Assembly (NCBI GenBank): GCA_021740995.1
Contig: JAIOYR010000006.1
Span: 1-64,000, forward strand
Source of the DNA: Taibaiella sp.
GTDB taxonomy: Bacteria; Bacteroidota; Bacteroidia; Chitinophagales; Chitinophagaceae
Direction: 5' to 3'
Length of the DNA: 64,000 bases
How positions within the stretch are numbered: the first letter of the stretch is position 1; each line of letters opens with the position of its first letter. The notes under the pieces were generated by a model that searched no databases, was not told the origin of the DNA, and saw only the letters and a program-made list of their open reading frames with translations. The position numbers were made by a program, and so were the translations under genes. Below, one piece after another: positions 20,701 to 29,510 of the stretch.

Positions 20701-21660
20701 CAATGGCTTACCTATTGTGATCCTATCATCAGGGTTCAACTCTGCCAAGGTTGCAGTTACAGTTGTTTCTGTAGGACCATAGGTATTGAAAAAACGCCTG
20801 GGTGGTGCCGACCACCGGTTCAGCACCTGTGTGGTACAGGCCTCACCCCCTGCATTCACCAGCCGCAGCGATGGTACATCGTCGTCCATCACAGCCAGCA
20901 GGCTGGGCACAGCATGTAGCACCGTGATTTCATTAGTGCGCAGCACATCTGCCAGCTCGTCTATCGACTTTGCAGTGGCGGCATCTGCCACCCACATTGT
21001 GGCACCTGCCAGATAGCCTATCCATGTTTCCTCGCACCACATATCGAAGGACACGGAGAATCCCTGATATACTTTATCCGTATCTGCTATTTCGAGTATG
21101 GATTGCTCTGCACGCACCAGATGGCATATCTGCCTGTGAGATATAGGTATCCCTTTTGGCTTGCCCGTACTGCCCGATGTGTATAGCACATAGGCACAGT
21201 TGTCGGGCTTGGCACCTTTGTGTATGTATACTATTTCATCTACGGCAGGTGGCTGCACTACCGCAAATGCAGGGCAGGAAAGGTTCAGCTTGTCTTTGCT
21301 GATATAGCCCTTTGCGCCTACTTCTGTAAGTACAGTCTCTACCCGCTCTGCCGGCATTTCATGATCCAGCGGCACATAAGCAGCACCTGCTTTCACTATA
21401 CCCAGTATGGCTACATGTAGTGCTAAACCCCGCTCCCACCAAACACCTACATAGTCGCCGGCGCTTATACCGTTCTGACATAGGTAATCTGCCATAGCAT
21501 CGGTCCACCGGTCGAGCTCAGCGTAGGTTATTGTCTGCTCATTAAAAATTAGTGCGGTTTTATCAGGATATTGCTTTGCACTGGCACGAAAAATCGCAGC
21601 AAGCGTTTCTTCATGCAAAAGGTCAGGACGATAAGTGCCAAGCAGGATACCGGGGGTCAT
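17722..21660 (-). CDS. Poly-lysine-synthetase-like single-module nonribosomal peptide synthetase
   Basis: The 1312-residue protein has an adenylation domain (about 20-500) with YTSGSTGKPKG (160-170), SFDMWCEETW (204-213), NTYGPTE (292-298), YRSGDA, GRFDDQVKLRGYRIELGEIE and catalytic Lys491 (SSGKIDRKG). A carrier domain follows with Ser552 in LGGHSLL. From about 610 on come six membrane helices in three pairs, each followed by a left-handed-helix hexapeptide domain, corresponding to the 'NRPS terminal domain' family. This A-T-(2TM-C)x3 order and the length match epsilon-poly-L-lysine synthetase (Pls) of Streptomyces, which makes an isopeptide-linked homopolymer. There is no condensation or thioesterase domain. 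The acidic pair CEE in the substrate pocket motif is compatible with a basic amino acid, but the substrate is not proven. No dedicated hydrolase or exporter is adjacent. Confidence 0.85.
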   Translation of the reverse strand: MTPGILLGTYRPDLLHEETLAAIFRASAKQYPDKTALIFNEQTITYAELDRWTDAMADYLCQNGISAGDYVGVWWERGLALHVAILGIVKAGAAYVPLDHEMPAERVETVLTEVGAKGYISKDKLNLSCPAFAVVQPPAVDEIVYIHKGAKPDNCAYVLYTSGSTGKPKGIPISHRQICHLVRAEQSILEIADTDKVYQGFSVSFDMWCEETWIGYLAGATMWVADAATAKSIDELADVLRTNEITVLHAVPSLLAVMDDDVPSLRLVNAGGEACTTQVLNRWSAPPRRFFNTYGPTETTVTATLAELNPDDRITIGKPLPNYGLAVVDEKLNPMPFGEQGELVISGPGVCDGYINMPELTSEKFVAKPESLHVMPGSRIYRSGDAATINADGSIDFQGRFDDQVKLRGYRIELGEIENQLCSLTDITAAAVAIKKDINGQEHLVGFVVCDDPVHMNQQHIRDELAKVLPAYMVPAVIMQLRQLPRLSSGKIDRKGLPIPATLMENVIPVDDDVIDIDAPFADRVIAVLRKFFPNRNITPENDFFTDLGGHSLLAAAVVSRLRKDANIPQASLKDLYLHRPLSAVVAHWQSKPAGAAKAKRVFNKIPPLRFYTCWAAQTLSLLLMYGLFAVQIFFPYLGYYIVKEDTNDIPYAIATALCLFLFIPPFFALCSIVMKWVVIGRMKEGDYPLWGSYYFRWWFVKTMQQLLPSQFLNGTPLYCGYLRRLGVKVAKDAQLGAMTVGAEDLITIGSDVSISSQAVLNNAYVEDGMLKLRRIHLGDHAYVGSSAVIAGGATIEAWGELQDLSYLPAGKTIKSGEVWQGSPAVLKEKKAIEDLPQPLPVSTLKRRSYSWLFLLSLLIFPVVVLLPLLPTIIIIHNLDNSTDDYDFSYLTVTPSLALSYIIIFTLTTILLSRVLQWGIKPGKYPIYSMFYVRKWFADQLMSLSLIVLHPMYATVYVALLFRALGAKVGSNTEISTASSVTHPLLEIGKGAFVADAVTLGESDVRGQQLILDRTVIGDNSFVGNSALIPQGYTLPGRMLIGVLSTPPSPKQLADNTASDWFGSPAIPLPRRQESRTFPATQTSNPTPPRILGRSLVEFIRIILPETTILIGSILFIAYSHNLIVDKPWWRIALELPFYYLFFMGVPTLLVTVLLKWIVVGRYKPEQQPMWTPRVWLSEAITSTYESLAVPFLLDYMKGTPWLPLLLRLFGVKTGKRVYMNTTDITEHDMVEIGDDTAMNEDCGPQTHLFEDRVMKVGRIKIGKRCSIGARSIILYDSEMGDDVNVDALSLVMKGENLQPDSDWVGSPVRPA

Positions 21661-21913
21661 TATTTATAGCATAGAGATGAAAGAGAATACCTATTATTAG
21701 TTATTCACCTATCAATCCTGCCCGAAAAATACAATAATTCCTGCCATTGCCGGCGAATTGTTGCTGTTGTGTTTATGCTAAAATTAATTTCTCCGCAATT
21801 TATAACCAATAAAATATCCCTATAGATAAATACTGAATCCTGACAACAACAGCCAATCCCACCCTTAACATATTTTTATCCGACCTCTTCAATTTCCACA
21901 TGCCTTTTTTCGC

Positions 21914-21921
21914 TACTTTTG
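21914..21921 (+). promoter_or_regulatory. Candidate -7 box (TACTTTTG) of the SNF2 helicase
   Basis: TACTTTTG fits TAnnTTTG and lies 34 nt before the ATG at 21955. It overlaps an alternative TTG start at 21919, which argues against that start. Confidence 0.5.
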
Positions 21922-21954
21922 CAGATTGCCTTTTTTGAACCGGAGCCAGGAAAA

Positions 21955-24900
21955 ATGTCATTACCACCAATATTAAGATACGTATACAACCATGGCACTG
22001 AAGAAGTGATTCGCCGTGGTAAAAAGATTTTCTATACATCAGGCGTTCAGATGCTCGATGTAGACCATCTGTTGGAGCAGGTACGCTTCAGGGTGCGCAA
22101 TGATTTGTATCAAAATTACTATACCGTAACAGTAAATAAATACCTGCAGCCAAAGGAAATGACTGTGCGCTGCCAATGCCCTTACAATCTTGGGGAAATA
22201 TGCAGACACGAGGTGGCAGGGCTTTTTCAGCTTAACGACATTCTGCAAAGTGGCTTCTTTGAAAATGTAACTATTCACTACGACCAGAAACATACGGTAG
22301 TGCGTATGCGGCAGGTAAACCGCCAAATGCTGCAACTGTTCACCGCACCTGACTCGCTGGAGATGGGAGAGCGTATAGCCAATGCAGGCCGGTCTACCAT
22401 AATCACCAATAAGAATGGCAGTGTAGAGGCAGACATCACTTATGACGATGCCACCTACCATGTCACTATAAAGCAAAACGAAGAACGATACTTCGACACA
22501 TCGTGTGGCTGCAGCGAGAACACGCACCCGCTATGCGTACACAAAGCAGCATTATTTTTTCAGGTAGTCAAAGCTTTCGGTGCACAGCACTTCCAGTCTG
22601 TCCAAAACTGGGATGTGCAGAAAAACAAACTACTGGAGCAATATGGCTACAGCCTCAGAGATGACCTCACCAATAAGTTCGAGTTCACCTACGAAAACAA
22701 CAAACCATTCCTGCGGGTACTGGATACCAGCATAAAGAAAATAGAGAGCAAGCAACCCCTTATAAAGGAACAAATAGTTACAGCTACTGTAGCCCCACTA
22801 CCACCACCCAAAGAAGAGAAAAGATTGGGTGTAGTGCTCGATACCAGCATTGCAACCTTCCCCTTTGTGGCGGTAATGCTCGTAGCAGGCGTAGCCGATG
22901 AGGAAGGCAGAAAGTTTGCCGGAAGCATAGAAAAGCCCGAACTGGCACAATATGTAAACCCTACACACTTTAGCATAGAAGACCGCGATTTACTACCAGT
23001 AGTACGCAAGTTTCTGCCCGATGAGCTGCTTAAATATCTAAAGAAAACACTGCCATTCGGCGACTTCCTCAATGATTATGAGAGTGTGCTTAAAGACATT
23101 CCGCAAGATGAAGTGCGGGAGCAGTCGTGGGAATACCTGCTGCCCAAATATCAGAAGCTGTTGGACCGCTATTCTGCACATCCGTTCCTGTATACCAAAA
23201 AGCCCGGCAAACCACTGTCTTCGCAGACACTGACTCCTGTTGCATTTTCAGGTCGCAATGCGCACCCACAACTAATTGTAGAAAAAAAGAAAAACGAATA
23301 CATAGTACTACTGGAGTGGAATATCGAAAATAAAGCGATAGCTCACAAGGCAGTATCCATCATCAACTCTGTGATGCTACAGCACGAAAACTGTATATAT
23401 GCACTCAGCAATTTACAAGAGGTGCAACTTGCAGAACGCCTGTTACCCGATGGCAAAATAGCTGTAAAAGCAGCAGGATGGCCTCAGTTTCTCAGCGAAA
23501 AACTGATGAAATGGAGCGATGTAGTACATGTGCACTTCTCTGAAGAACTGGTAGAGCATATAGAACTATCAAAACCCGGAAGCCGCCTGTATTTATACGA
23601 GCGGGAACAGACACTGGTATTGCAACCCGTGTACATGTATGGCGATACAGAAGTAAAACCCGGTTATTTTGGCGATGTTATTCAGCCCAAAAATGGCATA
23701 GTCACCATAATGAAGCGCAATGAAACTGCTGAGCGGGAATATCTGGATCTCTTGCAGACATTGCATACCGATATTACTTTCAATAAGAAGGAAGGTTTCT
23801 TTCATATGCCCGGCACAGCAGTGCTTGCCAACAACTGGTTCTTTAGGTTCAACGAGCTCATGCGGGAGAACGAGGTAGAGATGATGGGTTTTGAAGGCCT
23901 TAAAAACCTGAGGGTCAACATACACAAACCCACTACACAGATACAGGTAAGCAGTGGTATAGATTGGTTCGATGCTTCTGTGGAACTTAAATTCGGTGAT
24001 CAGTCAGTATCTATTATTGAAGTAAAAAAGGCGCTGGCGCAAAGGCAAAATTTTGTGCGCCTTGGCGACGGCTCTATAGGCCTGCTGCCCGAGGACTGGC
24101 TGAAAAAATATAGCCTGTTGCTGAAAATGGGAGAAACCAAGGGCAACAAAGTGCGTCTGAAGAAATACCATTTCAGTGTACTGGATGAGCTGCTGTCTGA
24201 GATAGACGAAGACACCGTAGTGCATGAGCTGGAGCTAAAAAAGGAAAAACTGGAGAATATACTCAATAACGACTATAGCCTTGTAGCACCGCCGGAGCAC
24301 CTTACTGCCACACTTCGCCCCTACCAGCTTGCAGGTTTCCAATGGCTCATCTTCCTCAATGAGGCGGGCTGGGGAGGTATACTGGCAGACGACATGGGTC
24401 TTGGTAAAACAGTACAGACACTTGCCTTCTTCCAGCATTACAAAAACTCACACCCCGATGCAACGTTTATGGTGGTATGCCCTACCACCCTGATGTATAA
24501 CTGGGAAAATGAAATAAAGAAATTCACACCGGAGCTTTCGCACGTCATACACCATGGTCCAAAGCGTAATGCTTCGCCTGCATCCTACAAAGGCATTGAC
24601 ATCATCATTACCACTTATGGCACTATGCGTAGTGATATAAAGGGTATGAGGGAGATAGAGTTTGACTATGTGGTGCTGGATGAGTCGCAATCAATAAAAA
24701 ATCCGCAGTCGCAGGTAGCAAAGGCATCGCTGCTGCTCAACTGCAAGAACAGGCTGGCACTGAGTGGTACACCTGTTCAGAACAATACCTTCGACCTATA
24801 TGCACAGATGAACTTCCTGAACCCTGGCATGCTGGGCAGCAGAGAGTTTTTTATGAGCGAGTTTGCTACTCCCATAGACAAATTTATGGAGGACGAAGTG

Positions 24901-25701
24901 AAGCAACAATTGCGCAAGCTCACACACCCCTTCCTGCTGCGCCGCACCAAGGAGCAGGTGGCAAAAGACCTGCCTGAAAAAACTGAGACCATACTTTATT
25001 GTGAGATGGGACCCGACCAGCGCAAAATATACGATGCCTACCGCAATACCTACCGCTCACAAATACTGGGCATGATAGAAGAGCGGGGCATAGAGCGCTC
25101 ACAACTGCATATACTGCAAGGACTTACCAAACTGCGGCAGATATGCGACTCACCTGCAATACTCAATGAGGAAGAGCGTTTCCACAACTATTCTGTAAAA
25201 CTCGATGAACTGAGCCGTGAGATAACGGAAAATGTAGGCGACCACAAGGTGCTTATCTTCTCCCAGTTTCTGGGTATGCTGGCACTTATCAAGGCAAAGC
25301 TGAATGAAGAAAACATAAGCCATGTCTATTTCGACGGCAGCAGCACATCGGTAGAGCGGGAGCGAGCCATTCAGGAGTTTCAGAACAATCATGAGTGTAG
25401 GGTATTCCTTATATCGCTGAAAGCGGGCGGTATAGGTCTTAACCTTACCGCAGCCGACTATGTGTACATTGTAGACCCATGGTGGAACCCAGCTGTAGAG
25501 CAGCAAGCCATAGATCGTACACACCGTATAGGACAAACCAAAAACATTTTTGCCTACCGGCTTATCTGCAAAGACACGCTGGAGGAGAAAATGCTGCAAC
25601 TGCAGGAGCGCAAACGAGCCCTTGCCAATGAACTGGTATCAGACGATAACGCATTTATGAAACGACTCTCTAAAGACGATATTGCATTTCTGTTCAGTTA
25701 A
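21955..25701 (+). CDS. SWIM-domain SNF2/Rad54-family helicase
   Basis: The protein is about 1248 residues from the ATG at 21955 (MSLPPILRYVYNHG), chosen because a promoter box covers the TTG start upstream. Near the N-terminus is a SWIM zinc-binding motif C-x-C...C-x-H (CQCPYNLGEICRHEVAGL, about 22168-22220), and a second C-x-C...C-x-H block (CGCSENTHPLCVHKAALFF) follows 110 residues later. The C-terminal ATPase has DDMGLGKT, VVLDESQSIKNP, LALSGTPVQNN, LISLKAGGIGLNLTAADYVYIVDPWWNP and DRTHRIGQ. Such translocases remodel protein-DNA complexes, for example stalled polymerases. It stands alone between unrelated genes. Confidence 0.93.
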   Translation: MSLPPILRYVYNHGTEEVIRRGKKIFYTSGVQMLDVDHLLEQVRFRVRNDLYQNYYTVTVNKYLQPKEMTVRCQCPYNLGEICRHEVAGLFQLNDILQSGFFENVTIHYDQKHTVVRMRQVNRQMLQLFTAPDSLEMGERIANAGRSTIITNKNGSVEADITYDDATYHVTIKQNEERYFDTSCGCSENTHPLCVHKAALFFQVVKAFGAQHFQSVQNWDVQKNKLLEQYGYSLRDDLTNKFEFTYENNKPFLRVLDTSIKKIESKQPLIKEQIVTATVAPLPPPKEEKRLGVVLDTSIATFPFVAVMLVAGVADEEGRKFAGSIEKPELAQYVNPTHFSIEDRDLLPVVRKFLPDELLKYLKKTLPFGDFLNDYESVLKDIPQDEVREQSWEYLLPKYQKLLDRYSAHPFLYTKKPGKPLSSQTLTPVAFSGRNAHPQLIVEKKKNEYIVLLEWNIENKAIAHKAVSIINSVMLQHENCIYALSNLQEVQLAERLLPDGKIAVKAAGWPQFLSEKLMKWSDVVHVHFSEELVEHIELSKPGSRLYLYEREQTLVLQPVYMYGDTEVKPGYFGDVIQPKNGIVTIMKRNETAEREYLDLLQTLHTDITFNKKEGFFHMPGTAVLANNWFFRFNELMRENEVEMMGFEGLKNLRVNIHKPTTQIQVSSGIDWFDASVELKFGDQSVSIIEVKKALAQRQNFVRLGDGSIGLLPEDWLKKYSLLLKMGETKGNKVRLKKYHFSVLDELLSEIDEDTVVHELELKKEKLENILNNDYSLVAPPEHLTATLRPYQLAGFQWLIFLNEAGWGGILADDMGLGKTVQTLAFFQHYKNSHPDATFMVVCPTTLMYNWENEIKKFTPELSHVIHHGPKRNASPASYKGIDIIITTYGTMRSDIKGMREIEFDYVVLDESQSIKNPQSQVAKASLLLNCKNRLALSGTPVQNNTFDLYAQMNFLNPGMLGSREFFMSEFATPIDKFMEDEVKQQLRKLTHPFLLRRTKEQVAKDLPEKTETILYCEMGPDQRKIYDAYRNTYRSQILGMIEERGIERSQLHILQGLTKLRQICDSPAILNEEERFHNYSVKLDELSREITENVGDHKVLIFSQFLGMLALIKAKLNEENISHVYFDGSSTSVERERAIQEFQNNHECRVFLISLKAGGIGLNLTAADYVYIVDPWWNPAVEQQAIDRTHRIGQTKNIFAYRLICKDTLEEKMLQLQERKRALANELVSDDNAFMKRLSKDDIAFLFS

Positions 25702-25759
25702 AGCGGGACTGACTAAACGGAATAATAAGTACTTTTATAGTCTCTTCACCACTTATGCT

Positions 25760-27523
25760 ATGAAACTTTCATTCTTTAGTCTTCTTCTTTTACTCATAGG
25801 CACATGGAACGTTTGTGCACAAGCCGATAATGCCAATCTGCTTGCCCAGAGCCCTGACGGAAAAACCGTAAAGCTGGTATGGGTGCTCAAAAGCGTAAGC
25901 GGCAATATACCCGGCTTCGACATAAAACGAAAAGATGGTCTGGGACCATGGAAACTACTCAACAAAGAAACATTGCTGCCAGGCATATCGCTGAAGAAAA
26001 ATCTGACGCAGTTTGAGTCGGACAATGTAGAGAGCTCCCGTATAAAAGAAAAGCTAAAAGACCTGCTCAAAAACGGCAAGCTAAAGGAATACGATTACAA
26101 TACCTTTCTCGAAAAATGGAAAAATAACGAGAAGGAGATTCACGACATCATTTACCTTGCTGCGCTCGATTTTGATGTATCACTGATCTGCGGTTTCGGA
26201 TTTGTAGACCATACTATTACCCAAAAAATGGATTATCAGTATGGACTGTTTATACATGGCACTGATAGGCTGCTCGACAAGGTATCATGGAACTATGGCG
26301 AAATTCCGGATTTGAACGTAATAAAGGAAATAACTTCAAAGTCGCTCCCCGGCAAAAAAGGAGTACAAGTGATTTGGAATGCTGCTGTTGACAAAATGAA
26401 AACCAGCTATGTTGCCGGCTTTAATATATACAAGCGGGGTATACGACTTAATGAGCGACCTATAAATATGCCTAATCCCGATGATCCGTCGGAGTTTACC
26501 TGGAATGATGCAACTGCTGATGCAGGTGTTGAAGATCAGTATAGTATCAGCACTCAGTCTCTTTTTGGCATTGAAGGTATTATAAAGCCCTACACCTATA
26601 ATCCGGCAGACCATCCTGCAGAATACCAGAAGGCAGTAGTATCAAACATTGAGTCGCTGGGCTTTTATTTCAAAGATGGAATTAGTATACAATGGACTTT
26701 CCCTAAAGAATATGAGCAGTACATTAAGGGATTTTACATAGAGAAAGACAATATGCCGGATGGCTACAAACGAGTATCAGAATTAATACCTGCCGACACC
26801 AGAACATACATTGACAAAACAGGCTCATCGGTAAGCAGCAATATACGCATGAGGGTTTCAGCAAAATACAACGATAAAACCCTGGTTGATGGTACTGAGT
26901 TGCTATATAGCTATTTCCCGATGACTGATCCACCAAGACCACTGAACATTAGATCCAGCAGCAGTGTAGACAACAAAATTAACCTTGTTCGTTTCACCTG
27001 GGATCCTGTTATAAGAGGCGATAGCGTGACCCAGTATTACCGCATATACATGCTCGCTCCTGAGTTCAACACATATACTATACTTGCTGATAACTTACCG
27101 CTAAAACAAACAACCTATACTCATTCTATACCACCAGGAGTAGCTGCAAACTACCAATATTATGTGACCGGACTTAGCAAAATCGGCATTGAGAGCAGAG
27201 CTAGCGATACGGTATCCGTTCAAACAAAAAGCACACTACTGCCGGTACCAACTATTATCAAATCTTTGCCAGATGGCAAAAAAGTAACACTACAATGGCA
27301 GTACCCCGATATTGCCGACCACACAGGCTTCATACTCTACAATGATGGAGCCGTAATAGCCGACGAGAAAATACTGAAAAAGAATACGAGGGAATATATT
27401 ACTGCCGAAATGCTGCCAGGCACTACCGGCAATTTTTCTATTATGGCAATAACAGAAAAAGGAGTTTATAGTGAAAGAACACCACCGGTGTCTGTAACTA
27501 TACTGGCAGCGGGTAAGAAATAA
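25760..27523 (+). CDS. Secreted fibronectin type III repeat protein
   Basis: I set the start at the ATG at 25760 because it gives a clean signal peptide (MKLSFFSLLLLLIGTWNVCAQ); the longer frame from 25682 overlaps the preceding gene and starts without hydrophobic character. The product is about 587 residues with four or five Fn3-like beta-sandwich repeats, marked by VQVIWNAAVD, SIQWTFPKE, LVRFTWDPV, VTLQWQYPD and paired YxxY strands. No type IX sorting domain is evident at the C-terminus. It is probably an extracellular or surface binding protein. It ends 7 bp before the convergent plsX. Confidence 0.75.
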   Translation: MKLSFFSLLLLLIGTWNVCAQADNANLLAQSPDGKTVKLVWVLKSVSGNIPGFDIKRKDGLGPWKLLNKETLLPGISLKKNLTQFESDNVESSRIKEKLKDLLKNGKLKEYDYNTFLEKWKNNEKEIHDIIYLAALDFDVSLICGFGFVDHTITQKMDYQYGLFIHGTDRLLDKVSWNYGEIPDLNVIKEITSKSLPGKKGVQVIWNAAVDKMKTSYVAGFNIYKRGIRLNERPINMPNPDDPSEFTWNDATADAGVEDQYSISTQSLFGIEGIIKPYTYNPADHPAEYQKAVVSNIESLGFYFKDGISIQWTFPKEYEQYIKGFYIEKDNMPDGYKRVSELIPADTRTYIDKTGSSVSSNIRMRVSAKYNDKTLVDGTELLYSYFPMTDPPRPLNIRSSSSVDNKINLVRFTWDPVIRGDSVTQYYRIYMLAPEFNTYTILADNLPLKQTTYTHSIPPGVAANYQYYVTGLSKIGIESRASDTVSVQTKSTLLPVPTIIKSLPDGKKVTLQWQYPDIADHTGFILYNDGAVIADEKILKKNTREYITAEMLPGTTGNFSIMAITEKGVYSERTPPVSVTILAAGKK

Positions 27524-27530
27524 TCAATTC

Positions 27531-28481
27531 TTACCCCTGCCTGAAACTGTCCTTAAATGTATTGATGAGATCTGAACTTACTAGCTTGCTTGCCAGTTCT
27601 ATCTTGTTGCGGAAAGCCAGTGCATGAGATATGCCATGACCTATGATTACCGGGCTGTTGATTCCTAATATGGGCGTTCCACCAAAAACCTCGAAATTCA
27701 TCCTGTCCAGGAATTCGTCCTGCATTCCTTTTGCTACCTTGAAGATGTCATAGACAGACTCAGCCATTTTTATCACCACATTGCCTACAAACCCTTCGCA
27801 CACTATTACCTCGGCTTTGTCGTAAAACACGTCTCTGCCTTCTATATTGCCTACAAAGTTAATACCCGGCAGCTCTTTGAGCAGTGGGTAAGTAGCCTGA
27901 GCCAGTATGTTGCCTTTGCCTTCTTCCTCACCTATATTCAGCAAGCCTACACGCGGACTGTCTATACCCAGAATATGCTGGGCATATAACGAACCAAGAC
28001 GTGCAAACTGAACCAGATGTTCCGGTTTGCAGTCGGCATTAAGCCCCACATCCAGTATGCAGCTAAACTTGCCATCGGTGCGGGGAATAGGAGTAGCAAT
28101 GGTAGGGCGAAGCACCCCCTCAATAAGCTTGGCCGAGTACATGGCACCCACCAGCATAGCGCCGGTGTTACCCGCACTGATAAAGGCATCGGTAATTCCT
28201 TTTGCAAGCATACCGAAGCCTATAACGATGGTTGAACCTGGCTTTTCCTTGAATGCACGGGTAGGATGTTCGTCCATACCTATCACGTCAGCCGCCTGTA
28301 CAAAAGTATAGCGATGACGATATGCATCTATCATTGGAAGATAAGGAGCAGCCGCCTCAGCATCGCCTATAAGCATGAGATGCACCGGACTATCGGGCAT
28401 TTGCTCAAAATATTGCTGTACGCCTTTTATGGCTTCGGCGGGCGCAAAGTCGCCCCCCATAATGTCGAGCCCTATCTTCAT
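27531..28481 (-). CDS. plsX: Phosphate acyltransferase PlsX
   Basis: The 316-residue enzyme converts acyl-ACP to acyl-phosphate, the first committed acyl donor for PlsY in phospholipid synthesis. Motifs are MKIGLDIMGGDFAP at the N-terminus, SAGNTGAMLVGAM, PRVGLLNIGEEEGKG and CEGFVGNVVIKM. It is last of yceD-rpmF-plsX, the classic order in many phyla, but fabH does not follow here; a convergent Fn3 protein gene does. The 15-nt gap to rpmF shows co-transcription. Confidence 0.97.
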   Translation of the reverse strand: MKIGLDIMGGDFAPAEAIKGVQQYFEQMPDSPVHLMLIGDAEAAAPYLPMIDAYRHRYTFVQAADVIGMDEHPTRAFKEKPGSTIVIGFGMLAKGITDAFISAGNTGAMLVGAMYSAKLIEGVLRPTIATPIPRTDGKFSCILDVGLNADCKPEHLVQFARLGSLYAQHILGIDSPRVGLLNIGEEEGKGNILAQATYPLLKELPGINFVGNIEGRDVFYDKAEVIVCEGFVGNVVIKMAESVYDIFKVAKGMQDEFLDRMNFEVFGGTPILGINSPVIIGHGISHALAFRNKIELASKLVSSDLINTFKDSFRQG

Positions 28482-28496
28482 CTGATGAAAATTAGG

Positions 28497-28718
28497 TTAT
28501 TGAATTGGTTCACTCTCAGTTGCTGCAGGTGCTGCAGGGGTTTTATCTACTACTACGTTGCCGCGGTAATACAATTTCCCTTCAACCCAATGCGCACGGT
28601 GGCGCAGATGGCTTTCACCTGTAGTCCTGTCTATGCTCCACGTTTCCGCTGTAGCCTTGTAGTGAGTTCTACGTTTAGCACCACGTTGCTGGGAGTGTCG
28701 TCTTTTTGGATTAGGCAT
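28497..28718 (-). CDS. rpmF: 50S ribosomal protein L32
   Basis: The 73-residue protein has the L32 core [22 protein letters not shown] and [20 protein letters not shown]. It contains no cysteine, so it is the zinc-independent form of L32, as judged by the absence of the C-x2-C pair some L32 proteins carry. The tail is Pro/Ala/Glu-rich. It lies between yceD (136 bp upstream) and plsX in one operon. Confidence 0.96.
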   Translation of the reverse strand: MPNPKRRHSQQRGAKRRTHYKATAETWSIDRTTGESHLRHRAHWVEGKLYYRGNVVVDKTPAAPAATESEPIQ

Positions 28719-28854
28719 TTTACTATATTTATGATTATTAAATTATTATATCAATTCTTTGGATATCAATTCCTTCACAGGACTTTATTCCGCAAGTTAC
28801 AATATCGTCCAATTATACCAGTCTTTCGACTTACTACAAATTCCTTTCTAAGCG

Positions 28855-29409
28855 CTACTCTCCGTTCTTATCTTCCTCTTTGAAAGCATCCAGTCCTTTC
28901 CACATTGGGTTGGCTGCCGGTTCACTCTTATCTCTGAGGCTGTCCAGCAAATCCAGTGCCTCTTCATTGCAGCCTGAGCTTCCATCCGGATTGTCAGGGT
29001 GAATGTGTTGCAAAGGTACACTCAGCATCAGGAATTCATATATCCATCCGCTTATGTCCAGTACTGTTTCGCTGCGGGGTATGAAGGCGATATCATCTTC
29101 CTCTTCAGGAATATCTTCATCATCACCACCTGCCAGTTTTATTATCAAGTCAAACTCATCCCACAATCTTAGCTCGAAAATATCTCCGCATCGGTCGCAG
29201 GGTACAGTTACCTTCCCATCTATGTCAAAGTGCAGCATGAAAAAATTTTCATGCTTATCAAAAATTAAAGATACACGGGCTTTCCAGTTTGTTATGTCTC
29301 CTACAGCCTCACGCTCCTTCATGAAACGATCATCTATATCGTACACATAGGTGTGTGGTCCGGGTTTTAACCCTTGCCAGGCAATCTCAAATTCCCGGTT
29401 ATGCTTCAT
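28855..29409 (-). CDS. yceD: YceD/DUF177 family protein (ribosome-related)
   Basis: The 184-residue protein matches the DUF177/YceD family that almost always precedes rpmF and is linked to 23S rRNA accumulation. It has the paired cysteine signature VPCDRCGD (about residues 69-76) and a very acidic loop (GGDDEDIPEEEDD) before the conserved IPRSETVLDISGWIYEFLMLSVPL block. It ends HPDNPDGSSGCNEEALDLL, where the conserved Cys recurs. It is first in the yceD-rpmF-plsX operon. Confidence 0.93.
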   Translation of the reverse strand: MKHNREFEIAWQGLKPGPHTYVYDIDDRFMKEREAVGDITNWKARVSLIFDKHENFFMLHFDIDGKVTVPCDRCGDIFELRLWDEFDLIIKLAGGDDEDIPEEEDDIAFIPRSETVLDISGWIYEFLMLSVPLQHIHPDNPDGSSGCNEEALDLLDSLRDKSEPAANPMWKGLDAFKEEDKNGE

Positions 29410-29454
29410 ACCTCTTCCTTATCCCCCTCATCCTTTCGGAATTATAATTTTAAT

Positions 29455-29469
29455 CCCCGATTATCGGGG
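29455..29469. terminator. Palindromic hairpin between DUF58 gene and yceD
   Basis: CCCCGAT (29455-29461) and ATCGGGG (29463-29469) make a 7-bp stem around one base. On the minus strand it is followed by the A/T-rich ATTAAAATTATAATT. It may end the DUF58 transcript or, since it lies downstream of a candidate promoter box at 29487-29494, form part of the yceD leader. The tight loop makes a cruciform or REP-like role also possible. Confidence 0.45.
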
Positions 29470-29486
29470 TTGGGTAATTCGGGCTG

Positions 29487-29494
29487 CAAATGTA
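29487..29494 (-). promoter_or_regulatory. Candidate -7 box (TACATTTG) of yceD-rpmF-plsX
   Basis: The minus strand reads TACATTTG, fitting TAnnTTTG, 77 nt before the yceD ATG. The hairpin at 29455-29469 would then be in the 5' leader. No -33 TTTG at the ideal distance. Confidence 0.45.
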
Positions 29495-29510
29495 GAAAAA
29501 AAAACGATGA

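Noticed and set aside
25682-25759. Start of the Fn3 protein 26 codons upstream of the chosen ATG
   Set aside because: It overlaps the helicase gene and would place a charged leader before a clean signal peptide.
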